Made by a program: the position numbers and the translations under genes
The notes under the pieces: generated by a model
Database searches by the model: none
The model's input: the letters and a program-made list of their open reading frames with translations, nothing else
What the model was told of the DNA's origin: nothing
Source of the DNA: Bacteroidales bacterium
GTDB taxonomy: Bacteria; Bacteroidota; Bacteroidia; Bacteroidales; FEN-979
Direction: 5' to 3'
DNA length: 48,027 bases
NCBI GenBank assembly: GCA_016783905.1
Contig: JADHVQ010000007.1
Coordinates: 1 to 48,027, forward strand
Shown: positions 1 through 9,145 of the stretch, piece after piece
How positions within the stretch are numbered: the first letter of the stretch is position 1
Layout of the letters: every line of letters starts with the position of its first letter

Positions 1-1991
1 TTGTCGATGATCCGCTGAAGCTCCTTTTTCGACCGGTATTTACCGCTCATGGCACGGCGGATCACATCCGATTCGCTCAGGTCGAGGCCGGCAAAATGGT
101 GGCAGATCTTAAGCACATCTTCCTGGTAGACCATCACACCGTAAGTCTCCTTCAACTGCTCTTCCATCACCGGATGGAGGTAGTTGAACTTTCCGGGATG
201 GTGGAAACGGTAGATATACTCCTTCATCATCCCTGAACGGGCTACCCCCGGCCGTACAATCGAACTGGCTGCCACAAGGGTACGGTAATCGTCGCACCGG
301 AGCTTTTTCAGCAGTCCGCGCATGGCAGGACTCTCCACATAGAAACAGCCGATGGTACGGGCTGATTGCAACAGCCTCTTCACCTCCGGATCCTCTTTGA
401 ACTGCTTCACCTGATGCACATCCACACTAACGTTGCGGTTCCGTTTCACGATTTCAGCTGTTTCAAAGATATGGCCGATCCCTCGCTGACTCAGGATATC
501 GAGTTTCTCAAAGCCGATATCTTCCGCCACGTACATATCCCACTGGGTAGTGGGAAACCCTTTTGGTGGCAAGTCCAATGCCGTATAACATGTAATCGGT
601 TGCTCAGAGATGAGCACCCCGCCGGCGTGGATGCTGCGGATGTTTGGAAAATCGACCATCATCTCCCCTATCCGGCTGATCTTTTCGATGATGCCGCTAC
701 GGTTGACCGCCTCTTCGGGATGCTTCAGAAATGCATCCATCTCCCCTTTTGGCAACCCATGAACCTTGCCCAGTTCCCGGTAGATGGAGTTTCCCTTGAA
801 TGTCGACATGGCTCCAAGCAGGGCCGTATGCTCATGCCCATATCGTTTAAAAATGTAGTCCAGCACCTCATCCCTATCCTTCCAGGAGTAATCGATGTCA
901 AAATCGGGAGGGGACGTGCGTTTGGGGTTGATGAACCGCTCGAAGTAGAGATCGAGTTCAATGGGATCCACATTGGTGATCTTCAGGCAATAGGCTACGA
1001 TGCTGTTAGCTCCGCTGCCGCGCCCCACATGGTAAAAACCGCGTGCCATGGAGTAGCGGATGACATCCCAGGCGATGAGGAAATAGGCGGCAAATCCCAT
1101 CTTGCAGATGATATCGATCTCGTGCCGGATCCGGTTGCGGGCTTCCACGTTGTTTTTCCCATAGCGGTAATCCAGCCCGTCGAGGGCAAGCTTCTCCAGC
1201 AACACCTGGTCATCGTATACATCTCCCGTGAAGGTTCGTTTGTTCTTACACTCCCGGAAATCGAAATCGATGCTGCAGGCTTCGATCAGCTTCTCCGTGT
1301 TCCGGATGATCTCCGGGTATTCCTGAAAAGGCTCAAGCAGCTCATCGAGTGGGTGCATCACCTCATCAGGAGATGCCAGTTGGTGCGGTTCCAACCGGGT
1401 GAGCAGGATGTTGTGATCGATCGCCCGGAGGTTGCTGTGCAGCTCCCATGTTTGCTCGTCAGCGACCGTGACCGGCGCCATGATGACCATGTGGTCGAGC
1501 AGGGGACGGTGGCGGGAGAGGATGATGGGGTTGACGTCGGAGGGGCGGAGGCCGATAAACGAAGGATGAATTTCACTATTTTGCATTGCAGACTGCGGAC
1601 TGCGGACTGCAGACTGGAATGGATACACCACCGCCACATCATTGAACTCCGGCGCTTTGTCAGGTAACGGTTGATACCGCAACGTGTGATAGGTCAGGAA
1701 TTCGTTCAGCTCGCGGAAGCCGTCGTTGTTTTTAGCCAGCCCGACGTAGAGCAGCTGATCCTCCCGGCGAAACTCAATTCCGGCAATGGGTTTTATGCCT
1801 TTCTCTTTGCAGGCTGCCACAAAATCCATGATCCCCGTGGAGTTGTTGATGTCGGTCATGGCCAGTGCCGGAGGGGCGATCCGGTGGGTCGCCCCAGCAA
1901 GATTGTACACATGAACCGCCTGTTCTACCAATTTTTCGATGGAAAGTGTGCCGTAGCGGAGGGAGTAATATGAGTGACAGTTTAAGTACAT
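1..1991 (-). CDS. dnaE: DNA polymerase III alpha subunit-like protein (DnaE/ImuC-type, short Bacteroidota form), partial; 3' end lies beyond the window
   Basis: Manual minus-strand translation from ATG at 1991 is open to position 1: MYLNCHSYYSLRYGTLSIEKLVEQA...FYHVGRGSGANSIVAYC...SPPDFDIDYSWKDRDEV...LSESDVIRRAMSGKYRSKKELQ. Not in the ORF track because the stop is outside the window. ATG overlaps the dinB stop. Confidence 0.93.
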   Translation of the reverse strand, partial: MYLNCHSYYSLRYGTLSIEKLVEQAVHVYNLAGATHRIAPPALAMTDINNSTGIMDFVAACKEKGIKPIAGIEFRREDQLLYVGLAKNNDGFRELNEFLTYHTLRYQPLPDKAPEFNDVAVVYPFQSAVRSPQSAMQNSEIHPSFIGLRPSDVNPIILSRHRPLLDHMVIMAPVTVADEQTWELHSNLRAIDHNILLTRLEPHQLASPDEVMHPLDELLEPFQEYPEIIRNTEKLIEACSIDFDFRECKNKRTFTGDVYDDQVLLEKLALDGLDYRYGKNNVEARNRIRHEIDIICKMGFAAYFLIAWDVIRYSMARGFYHVGRGSGANSIVAYCLKITNVDPIELDLYFERFINPKRTSPPDFDIDYSWKDRDEVLDYIFKRYGHEHTALLGAMSTFKGNSIYRELGKVHGLPKGEMDAFLKHPEEAVNRSGIIEKISRIGEMMVDFPNIRSIHAGGVLISEQPITCYTALDLPPKGFPTTQWDMYVAEDIGFEKLDILSQRGIGHIFETAEIVKRNRNVSVDVHQVKQFKEDPEVKRLLQSARTIGCFYVESPAMRGLLKKLRCDDYRTLVAASSIVRPGVARSGMMKEYIYRFHHPGKFNYLHPVMEEQLKETYGVMVYQEDVLKICHHFAGLDLSESDVIRRAMSGKYRSKKELQRIID
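1588..1615. repeat. heptanucleotide tandem array GCAGACT-GCGGACT-GCGGACT-GCAGACT inside dnaE
   Basis: Four 7-nt units read directly; encodes QSAVRSPQSA on the minus strand. Confidence 0.95.
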
Positions 1992-3199
1992 GTTGTTTCG
2001 CTTTTCGCTTTTCGCTTTTCGCTTTTCGCTACCTCGCTTCTTTCCACGGCAATCCCTCTTCTCACACTCTTCCTTCCATATTTGTCACGAATCCGGTCCA
2101 CTGCCTGATAGAGGTTGATCATCTCCGTGCTGTCTTCGAACATATCCAACTGCGGAGTGCCGGTGATAAGGCTGCTGAAGCGGACGCCGATCAGGCGAAT
2201 CAGCATGCGGCGCTGGTAAAGCCGGTCGAAGAGCTCTTTCACCACCGGAATCAGCACGTGATCGAACGCGGTATAGGGCACCTGTTTCTGCAATGTATGG
2301 GTATCGAAGTTCGAGTAGCGGATCTTCACCGTGATGCAGGAGGTGAGCTTCTGCTTATCCCGCAACTCATAGGATATCTTCTCCACCATCTTTACCAGGA
2401 TCTCCTTCATCCGCACGATATCGATGCTGTCCTGGTCAAAGGTACTCTCGGTGCTCACTGATTTGGCTTCGTGGTAGGGATGGACGGCCGTGTGGTCGAT
2501 GCCGTTAGCCCTTTCCCAGATCACGATCCCGTTTTTCCCCATCACCCGCTGCATCATCTCTACCGGCATCTGGCTGAGGGTATCGATGGTGACGATGCCC
2601 ATTGAACGCAGCAACCGGTAAGTCTTCTCCCCGATCATCGGGATCTTGCGGATTGAAAGGGGCGACAGAAACGGTTTCACGGCATCCTGCTGCACAAAAA
2701 GCTCTCCGTTTGGCTTCGCTTCACCGGTAGCGATCTTCGAAACCGTTTTGTTAACAGAAAGCCCGAATGAGATCGGTAAGCCGGTATGCCTGATGATCGC
2801 CTGCCTCAGCTCCTGCGTCCATTGCAGCAACCCAAAAAAACGGTCCATCCCCGTTACGTCGATGTAGTGTTCGTCGATGGAAGCCTTCTCGTACAAAGGC
2901 GATCGCTCCGCAATAATATCTGTCACCGTATGCGAATAGTTCGAATAGAGCTCCATGTCGCCCCGGATAAAAACAGCATCCCGGCAAAGGAGACGTGCCA
3001 TCTTCATCGGCATGGCAGAATGAACGCCAAACTTCCTCGCCTCATAACTGCAACTGGCTACCACTCCCCGGTCAGACATGCCGCCGATGATCACCGGTTT
3101 CCCCTCCAGTTCGGTGTTGACCAACCGCTCCACCGATACGAAGAAGGTGTCGAGGTCGAGGTGAACGATGTTGCGGGTATTTGATTTATTTCTAATCAT
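1982..3199 (-). CDS. dinB: DNA polymerase IV (Y-family, DinB/ImuB-like)
   Basis: VHLDLDTFFVSVERL, GVVASCSYEARKFGVHSAMP, KASIDEHYIDVTGMDRFF, SVNKTVSKIATGEAKPNG; repeat-encoded C-terminal tail AKSEKRKAKSE. Confidence 0.95.
   Translation of the reverse strand: MIRNKSNTRNIVHLDLDTFFVSVERLVNTELEGKPVIIGGMSDRGVVASCSYEARKFGVHSAMPMKMARLLCRDAVFIRGDMELYSNYSHTVTDIIAERSPLYEKASIDEHYIDVTGMDRFFGLLQWTQELRQAIIRHTGLPISFGLSVNKTVSKIATGEAKPNGELFVQQDAVKPFLSPLSIRKIPMIGEKTYRLLRSMGIVTIDTLSQMPVEMMQRVMGKNGIVIWERANGIDHTAVHPYHEAKSVSTESTFDQDSIDIVRMKEILVKMVEKISYELRDKQKLTSCITVKIRYSNFDTHTLQKQVPYTAFDHVLIPVVKELFDRLYQRRMLIRLIGVRFSSLITGTPQLDMFEDSTEMINLYQAVDRIRDKYGRKSVRRGIAVERSEVAKSEKRKAKSETTCT
1999..2040. repeat. heptanucleotide array (CGCTTTT)x4 plus degenerate CGCTACC-TCGCTTC, encoding the DinB C-terminal tail
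   Basis: Four perfect units 1999-2026; encodes SEVAKSEKRKAKSE. Confidence 0.95.
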
Positions 3200-3222
3200 T
3201 TCTCCGATTACAATATAATCAC

Positions 3223-3230
3223 TATATTTG
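3223..3230 (+). promoter_or_regulatory. Bacteroidota -7 box TATATTTG for the XRE-S24 gene; overlaps dyad ATATA-N5-TATAT (3213-3227)
   Basis: TAnnTTTG match in the 33-nt divergent intergenic gap; imperfect dyad is a possible autoregulatory operator. Confidence 0.55.
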
Positions 3231-3232
3231 CA

Positions 3233-4054
3233 ATGCCAAACTTTTTTGCCATGTTTTTTAGTTCAAATATTAAATTTCTGCGCAAACGCCGGGGCTGTAC
3301 CCAGGATGATGTTGCTGGTGTCCTGGAGATGAAGCGCTCCACCCTCAGCGGGTACGAGAACAACATTGCCCAGCCGGGAATGGAAGCGCTGATCTCCTTC
3401 TCCAATTACTATAAAATCGCGATCGACACCCTGATCCGGATAAACCTCACCGCGTTACCCGAAAGCCAGATGCGCCAGATCGAACGGGGGTACGATGTCT
3501 TTTTGAAGGGATCCAATCTCAGGATTCTGGCCTCCACCGTGGGTCCCGATAACGAAGAGAACATCGAGCTGGTGTCGGAGAAAGCCAAAGCAGGGTACAG
3601 CAGTGGTTTTGCCGATCCGGAGTACATCAGTATCCTCCCTACTTTCCGGCTCCCTTTTCTGTCGAGGCAGAAAAAATACCGTACCTTTCAGATCAGCGGG
3701 GACTCCATGCTTCCGATCCCTCATGGAGCTTATGTAACCGGGGTTTTTATCCAGAACTGGACCACCATACGCGATAAGGATGCCTACATCATCCTGACTG
3801 CGGAGGAGGGAATTGTGTTCAAGGTGGTGGAGAACCGGATAAAGAGTGAAGGGAAAGTGATCCTGCACTCCCTCAACCCGCTATACGATCCCTATGAACT
3901 GGAGGTTAAAGATATCCGCGAGGTATGGCAGTTTGTACATTACATCAGCCAGGAGGTTCCAGAGAACGCAAATGCTGAGAACTACTACCTCACGGAAAGT
4001 GTAAAAAAACTCCGGGAAGAGGTGAAAATCATCCAGACCAGGTTGAAATTGTAG
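3233..4054 (+). CDS. XRE-family HTH + S24 (LexA/UmuD-like) self-cleaving repressor; start may be 3251
   Basis: N-terminal HTH (LRKRRGCTQDDVAGVLEMKRSTLSGYENN); AKAGYSSGFADPEYISILPTFRLP with Ala-Gly candidate cleavage site; GDSMLPIPHGAYV Ser and EGIVFKVV Lys of the S24 dyad. Confidence 0.92.
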   Translation: MPNFFAMFFSSNIKFLRKRRGCTQDDVAGVLEMKRSTLSGYENNIAQPGMEALISFSNYYKIAIDTLIRINLTALPESQMRQIERGYDVFLKGSNLRILASTVGPDNEENIELVSEKAKAGYSSGFADPEYISILPTFRLPFLSRQKKYRTFQISGDSMLPIPHGAYVTGVFIQNWTTIRDKDAYIILTAEEGIVFKVVENRIKSEGKVILHSLNPLYDPYELEVKDIREVWQFVHYISQEVPENANAENYYLTESVKKLREEVKIIQTRLKL

Positions 4055-4118
4055 GTATCAACAATCTCTCGTCGATAAATATTTTGTACGTTGCTTGTAT
4101 TTTCTCCTTCTGATTTGA

Positions 4119-4126
4119 TATATTTG
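4119..4126 (+). promoter_or_regulatory. Bacteroidota -7 box TATATTTG upstream of ugd
   Basis: TAnnTTTG consensus in an intergenic region. Confidence 0.55.
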
Positions 4127-4172
4127 CCCCATCTTGTGTGGAATTCATTAACAACTACTAAACCTTGAAAAT

Positions 4173-5498
4173 ATGAAAGTCACGATTGTTGGGTCTGGCT
4201 ACGTTGGGCTGGTCACGGGTACCTGTTTTGCAGAAGTAGGGATTGAAGTAACGTGTGTAGATATAGACCAGAAAAAAATTGACAATCTCAAAGAGGGGAT
4301 CATCCCTATTTATGAACCCGGGCTTGAAGAGATGGTTCACAGGAACATGAAGAAAGGAAGGCTCAACTTTACTACCAGCATCAAGGAGGCCTTGAAAGAT
4401 AGCGAGGTCATTTTCAGTGCGGTGGGGACTCCTCCTGACGAAGATGGCAGTGCCGATCTGAAGTATGTTCTGGGAGTGGCTGGTGATGTTGGGAAATACA
4501 TGAACGATTACATCCTGATGGTGACAAAAAGTACTGTTCCGGTGGGTACTGCGGAAAAGGTACGGAAAGCAATCCAGGATCAACTGGACAAACGGGGCGT
4601 TAACCTGGAATTTGATGTAGCCTCCAATCCCGAATTTCTAAAAGAGGGTGCTGCGATTGATGACTTCCTGAAGCCCGACCGGATTGTGGTGGGCTGCGAC
4701 TCACCAAGGGCGGAGAAACTGATAGCTGCTCTCTATAAACCATTTACCCTGAATGGCCACCCGGTGATTTTCATGGATATTGTTTCGGCTGAGATGACCA
4801 AATATGCCGCCAACTCCATGCTTGCTACCAAAATCAGTTTTATGAACGACATCGCCAACCTTTGTGAAATCGTAGGCGCAAACGTGAATATGGTTCGAAA
4901 GGGAATTGGCTCCGACACCCGGATTGGTACTAAATTCATCTATCCGGGCGTGGGATACGGTGGAAGCTGCTTCCCAAAAGATGTCAAAGCCCTGATTAAA
5001 ACATCCGACGAATTTGGTCACTCTTTGCGTATCCTTAAAGCCGTTGAGGCTGTTAACGACGATCAGAAATCAGTCATGTTCAATAAGATCATGAAGTATT
5101 TCAACGGGAACCTCAAGGGCAAAGTGATAGCGCTCTGGGGACTATCTTTCAAGCCACAGACCGATGATATGCGTGAAGCTCCTTCACTGGTGATGATCAA
5201 GCAGTTCCTGGATGCCGGTGCAAAGGTAAAAGCTTACGATCCTGTGGCTATGGACGAGGCAAAGCGGATCATAGACAACAGCATCGAGTACGCTGATGAT
5301 CAATATGATGCTCTCATTGACGCTGATTGCCTGCTGATGATCACTGAATGGCCTGAATTTAAATTTCCCAACTGGAAGGTGATCAAAAAGCTGCTGAAAG
5401 GACACGTTGTGTTTGACGGTCGTAACATCTACGATGCCGAAGAGTTGAGTCAAAAAGGATTCGATTACTTCTGTATCGGCGTCAAAACTGCTAAATAG
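4173..5498 (+). CDS. ugd: UDP-glucose 6-dehydrogenase
   Basis: [41 protein letters not shown] catalytic Cys motif. Confidence 0.97.
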   Translation: MKVTIVGSGYVGLVTGTCFAEVGIEVTCVDIDQKKIDNLKEGIIPIYEPGLEEMVHRNMKKGRLNFTTSIKEALKDSEVIFSAVGTPPDEDGSADLKYVLGVAGDVGKYMNDYILMVTKSTVPVGTAEKVRKAIQDQLDKRGVNLEFDVASNPEFLKEGAAIDDFLKPDRIVVGCDSPRAEKLIAALYKPFTLNGHPVIFMDIVSAEMTKYAANSMLATKISFMNDIANLCEIVGANVNMVRKGIGSDTRIGTKFIYPGVGYGGSCFPKDVKALIKTSDEFGHSLRILKAVEAVNDDQKSVMFNKIMKYFNGNLKGKVIALWGLSFKPQTDDMREAPSLVMIKQFLDAGAKVKAYDPVAMDEAKRIIDNSIEYADDQYDALIDADCLLMITEWPEFKFPNWKVIKKLLKGHVVFDGRNIYDAEELSQKGFDYFCIGVKTAK

Positions 5499-5505
5499 CG
5501 CTTTT

Positions 5506-6444
5506 ATGGTTAAAAAGAAGATCCTGGTTACCGGGGGAGCAGGCTTCCTCGGTTCTCATCTTTGTGAACAACTGCTCAGGGAAGGAAACGAGGTGGTATG
5601 CCTCGACAACTACTTTACCGGACAGAAGCAGAATGTGGTTCATCTCCTGGAGAATCCTTTTTTTGAGTTGATCCGGCATGATGTAACCATGCCCTTTTTT
5701 ATTGAAGTGGATGAAATCTACAACCTGGCCTGTCCCGCCTCTCCGATCCATTACCAGTACAACCCGATCAAAACAGTGAAAACATCTGTGATGGGAGCTA
5801 TCAACATGCTGGGATTGGCAAAACGGATCAAAGCCAAGGTGCTCCAGGCCTCTACAAGCGAAGTATATGGCGACCCGGAGATTCATCCGCAAACAGAAGA
5901 TTACTGGGGGCATGTCAACCCAATTGGCCCCCGCTCCTGTTATGATGAAGGGAAACGGGTTGCTGAAACACTCTTCGTTAACTATCATAAGCAAAATAAT
6001 GTGCGGATCAAGATCATCCGGATCTTCAACACCTATGGTCCCCGCATGCATCCCCGTGACGGAAGGGTAGTTTCCAACTTTATCGTACAAGCGCTTAATG
6101 GAGAAGATATCACCATTTACGGTGACGGTTCCCAGACCCGAAGTTTCTGCTACGTGGACGATCTGTTAGATGGGATGATCCGTTTGATGAACTCCCGTGA
6201 AGATTTCATTGGACCAGTCAACATTGGAAATCCCGGTGAATTCACCATGCTGGAGCTGGCGGAACTGGTATTGAAACTTACCGGATCCCGATCCAAAATC
6301 GTATACCTGCCCCTTCCTGCCGATGATCCCACTCAACGGCAGCCAAATATCGAACTTGCAAGAAAAGAGCTCGGATGGGAACCTGCCATCCCATTGGAAG
6401 AGGGATTGAAAAAGACGATTGACTATTTTAAAGCCATTGTATAA
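5506..6444 (+). CDS. UDP-glucuronate decarboxylase / NAD-dependent epimerase (UXS-like)
   Basis: [69 protein letters not shown]. Confidence 0.94.
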   Translation: MVKKKILVTGGAGFLGSHLCEQLLREGNEVVCLDNYFTGQKQNVVHLLENPFFELIRHDVTMPFFIEVDEIYNLACPASPIHYQYNPIKTVKTSVMGAINMLGLAKRIKAKVLQASTSEVYGDPEIHPQTEDYWGHVNPIGPRSCYDEGKRVAETLFVNYHKQNNVRIKIIRIFNTYGPRMHPRDGRVVSNFIVQALNGEDITIYGDGSQTRSFCYVDDLLDGMIRLMNSREDFIGPVNIGNPGEFTMLELAELVLKLTGSRSKIVYLPLPADDPTQRQPNIELARKELGWEPAIPLEEGLKKTIDYFKAIV

Positions 6445-6455
6445 CAACCTAACCC

Positions 6456-7322
6456 ATGAAGATCCTGATAACTGGTTCGAAAGGTCAGATGGGGATGGAG
6501 TTCCAGGTAATCTCCAGGGGAGATCCCGTTAACCGGTATCTCTTCACTGACATCGAAGAACTGGATATCACAGATCCGATAGCTGTCACCAACCTGATCC
6601 GGAAGGAGAAACCTGAGGTCATTATCAATTGTGCCGGATATACCGCGGTCGACCAAGCGGAGCAGGAACCTGAGAAAGCGATCCTGATCAATGGAACCGC
6701 GGTGGAGATTCTGGCCAAAGCTGCCAACGAGACCGAATCCATTCTTATTCAACTATCTACCGATTACGTGTTCGATGGAACCGCATTCACCCCTTACCGG
6801 GAAGATACCCCTCCACATCCCCTGTCAGCCTACGCCAAGAGTAAGTTTGAGGGTGAACAGGCAGTGATCAATCATGCAAACCGGGGTGTCATCATCCGAA
6901 CATCCTGGCTCTACTCCTCATACGGCCAAAACTTTGTGAAAACCATTCTGAAATACGGACGGGAACGGGACAGCCTCAGTGTGATTTTCGATCAGATCGG
7001 AACACCTACCTATGCACGGGATCTCTGCAGAACCATTCAGGATATACTTCCCGCTCTGAACGATCACTGGGGAGTGGAATTGTTTCATTACTCCAATGAA
7101 GGAGTCGCTTCCTGGTACGACTTCGCCAAAGCCATTGCGGAACTGGCAGGAATGAACTGTCAGATCCTCCCGATCGAATCAAAGGACTACCTGCAGCTGG
7201 CTTCACGCCCTTTTTATAGTGTTTTGAATAAAGCAAAGATCAAAGCCCGGTTTGGCATATCCATCCCATATTGGCGGGATAGCCTGCTGGATTGCATCCT
7301 GAAGTTAACGGCAGGAGAGTGA
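6456..7322 (+). CDS. rfbD: dTDP-4-dehydrorhamnose reductase
   Basis: MKILITGSKGQMGMEF; NCAGYTAVDQAEQEPEKA; STDYVFDGTAFTPYREDTPPHPLSAYAKSKFEGE. Confidence 0.95.
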   Translation: MKILITGSKGQMGMEFQVISRGDPVNRYLFTDIEELDITDPIAVTNLIRKEKPEVIINCAGYTAVDQAEQEPEKAILINGTAVEILAKAANETESILIQLSTDYVFDGTAFTPYREDTPPHPLSAYAKSKFEGEQAVINHANRGVIIRTSWLYSSYGQNFVKTILKYGRERDSLSVIFDQIGTPTYARDLCRTIQDILPALNDHWGVELFHYSNEGVASWYDFAKAIAELAGMNCQILPIESKDYLQLASRPFYSVLNKAKIKARFGISIPYWRDSLLDCILKLTAGE

Positions 7323-7359
7323 TGAGGTGACGAAGTGATGAGGTAAAATTGAGCAAATT

Positions 7360-7387
7360 GCGGACTGCGGACTGCGGACTGCGGACT
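7360..7387. repeat. heptanucleotide array (GCGGACT)x4
   Basis: Four perfect units between rfbD and the phosphoglucomutase gene. Confidence 0.95.
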
Positions 7388-7405
7388 ATTAACAGGTAAC
7401 ATGGT

Positions 7406-9145
7406 ATGGAAAATATTGATCAGAACGTTTTAAAACGTGCACAGGCCTGGCTGGATGGGAATTTTGATGAAGAGACCAAGGCACAGGTAAAAAAACTAGT
7501 GATGGAGGATCCGGTTACGTTAACGGATGCTTTTTATCGCGACCTGGAATTTGGAACCGGTGGTTTGCGTGGGATCATGGGTGTTGGGACAAACCGGATG
7601 AATAAATATACGGTTGGGATGGCCACGCAAGGGCTGGCTAATTACCTCAAAAAGATGTTTCCGGAAATAGCTCCGATCAGCATGGCTATCTCTCATGACA
7701 GCCGGAATAACAGTCGTTATTTCGCACAAATTTCCGCGGAAGTGCTGGCGGCAAATGGATTCAAGGTCTTTCTTTTTGATGACCTGCGTCCCACCCCTGA
7801 GCTATCCTTTGCCATCCGCTACCTTGGGTGTCAGAGTGGAATCATGCTGACTGCATCCCACAATCCCAAGGAGTATAACGGATACAAAGCCTACTGGGAT
7901 GACGGTGCCCAAATGATTGCCCCTCATGATAAGAATGTGATCAAGGAGGTTCAAAAAATCACATCGGTCGACCAGGTAAAATGGCGCAGCAATCCTGAAC
8001 TGATCATTCCCATAGGAAAAGAGATTGACGAAGCCTATCTCGGACAGGTTCTTACACTCCGACTTTCCCCGGAATCCATTGCCCGACAAAAAGATCTGAA
8101 GATTGTATACACCCCGTTGCATGGCACAGGTCGGACGATGATTCCTGAGATCCTCAAACGATTTGGCTTCACCAACGTGATCGTGGTTGAAGAACAGGCA
8201 TCTGCCGACGGGAATTTTCCTACTGTCCACTCCCCTAATCCGGAAGAGCATGAAGCCTTGAACATGGCCATCCAAAGAGCTGAAAAGGAAGACGCAGACC
8301 TGGTGATGGCCACCGATCCGGATGCCGATCGGGTTGGGATAGCGGTGAAAGATCCTTCAGGCAAATTTATATTACTGAATGGCAATCAAACAGCCGCATT
8401 GCTCTTCTACTATATTCTGAACCGCTGGAAGGAACTAGGCCGCTACTCCGGGAAGGAATATATAATAAAAACCATTGTGACTACGGAACTGCTCCGCGAT
8501 ATCGCGCAGTCATTCAGCCTGGAATACATCGATGTGCTTACAGGATTCAAATATATCGCCGACATCATCAGACAACAGGAAGGATTGAAAACGTTTATTG
8601 TTGGTGGGGAGGAGAGTTATGGATATCTTGTGGGTGACTTCGTCAGGGATAAAGACGCCGTGAGTGCCTGCGCCATGATTGCGGAAACCGCAGCCTGGGT
8701 AGCTGACCAGGGGAAAACATTGTTTGACCTGCTCATCGAGATCTACATGACTTACTCATTCTACAAAGAGAGTTTGCTTTCTGTGACGAAGAAAGGAAAA
8801 GCAGGTGCTGAAGAGATCCAGCAAATGATGGTCAATTACAGGAAGCATCCAATGAAATCCATCAACAATATCAAGGTCACCGCCATCAAAGATTACCTTA
8901 CACTGGAGGAGAAAAACCTTGAAACAGGGACCACTACCCCTATCCTTCTTCCCGCATCCAATGTGCTGCAATTCATTTTGGAAGATGGAAGTGTGATCAG
9001 CGTCCGGCCTTCAGGAACAGAACCCAAAATCAAATACTATTTCGGGGTGAGAGAGCCTCTCAAGGAGAAAGGTGATTTCGACCGGATTAACAGCTATCTG
9101 GATGATAAGATTGTAGGCATCATCCTTGCCATGAAGCTGAGATAG
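7406..9145 (+). CDS. phosphoglucomutase/phosphomannomutase family protein
   Basis: ELSFAIRYLGCQSGIMLTASHNPKEYNGYKAYWDDGAQ; ATDPDADRVGIAVK; VRPSGTEPKIKYYFGV. Confidence 0.95.
   Translation: MENIDQNVLKRAQAWLDGNFDEETKAQVKKLVMEDPVTLTDAFYRDLEFGTGGLRGIMGVGTNRMNKYTVGMATQGLANYLKKMFPEIAPISMAISHDSRNNSRYFAQISAEVLAANGFKVFLFDDLRPTPELSFAIRYLGCQSGIMLTASHNPKEYNGYKAYWDDGAQMIAPHDKNVIKEVQKITSVDQVKWRSNPELIIPIGKEIDEAYLGQVLTLRLSPESIARQKDLKIVYTPLHGTGRTMIPEILKRFGFTNVIVVEEQASADGNFPTVHSPNPEEHEALNMAIQRAEKEDADLVMATDPDADRVGIAVKDPSGKFILLNGNQTAALLFYYILNRWKELGRYSGKEYIIKTIVTTELLRDIAQSFSLEYIDVLTGFKYIADIIRQQEGLKTFIVGGEESYGYLVGDFVRDKDAVSACAMIAETAAWVADQGKTLFDLLIEIYMTYSFYKESLLSVTKKGKAGAEEIQQMMVNYRKHPMKSINNIKVTAIKDYLTLEEKNLETGTTTPILLPASNVLQFILEDGSVISVRPSGTEPKIKYYFGVREPLKEKGDFDRINSYLDDKIVGIILAMKLR

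Noticed and set aside
366-1667. 433-aa plus-strand ORF and neighbouring plus-strand ORFs up to 2461
   Set aside because: Antisense to dnaE/dinB; composition reflects the opposite strand and no family resemblance was seen. The minus strand reads clear DnaE/DinB motifs.
2751-3184. Overlapping ORFs within dinB on both strands
   Set aside because: Alternative-frame shadows of the dinB coding sequence with no family signal.
4173-9145. Nucleotide-sugar gene run as a novel polysaccharide system
   Set aside because: ugd, UXS, rfbD and phosphohexomutase are standard; no glycosyltransferases or polymerases accompany them.
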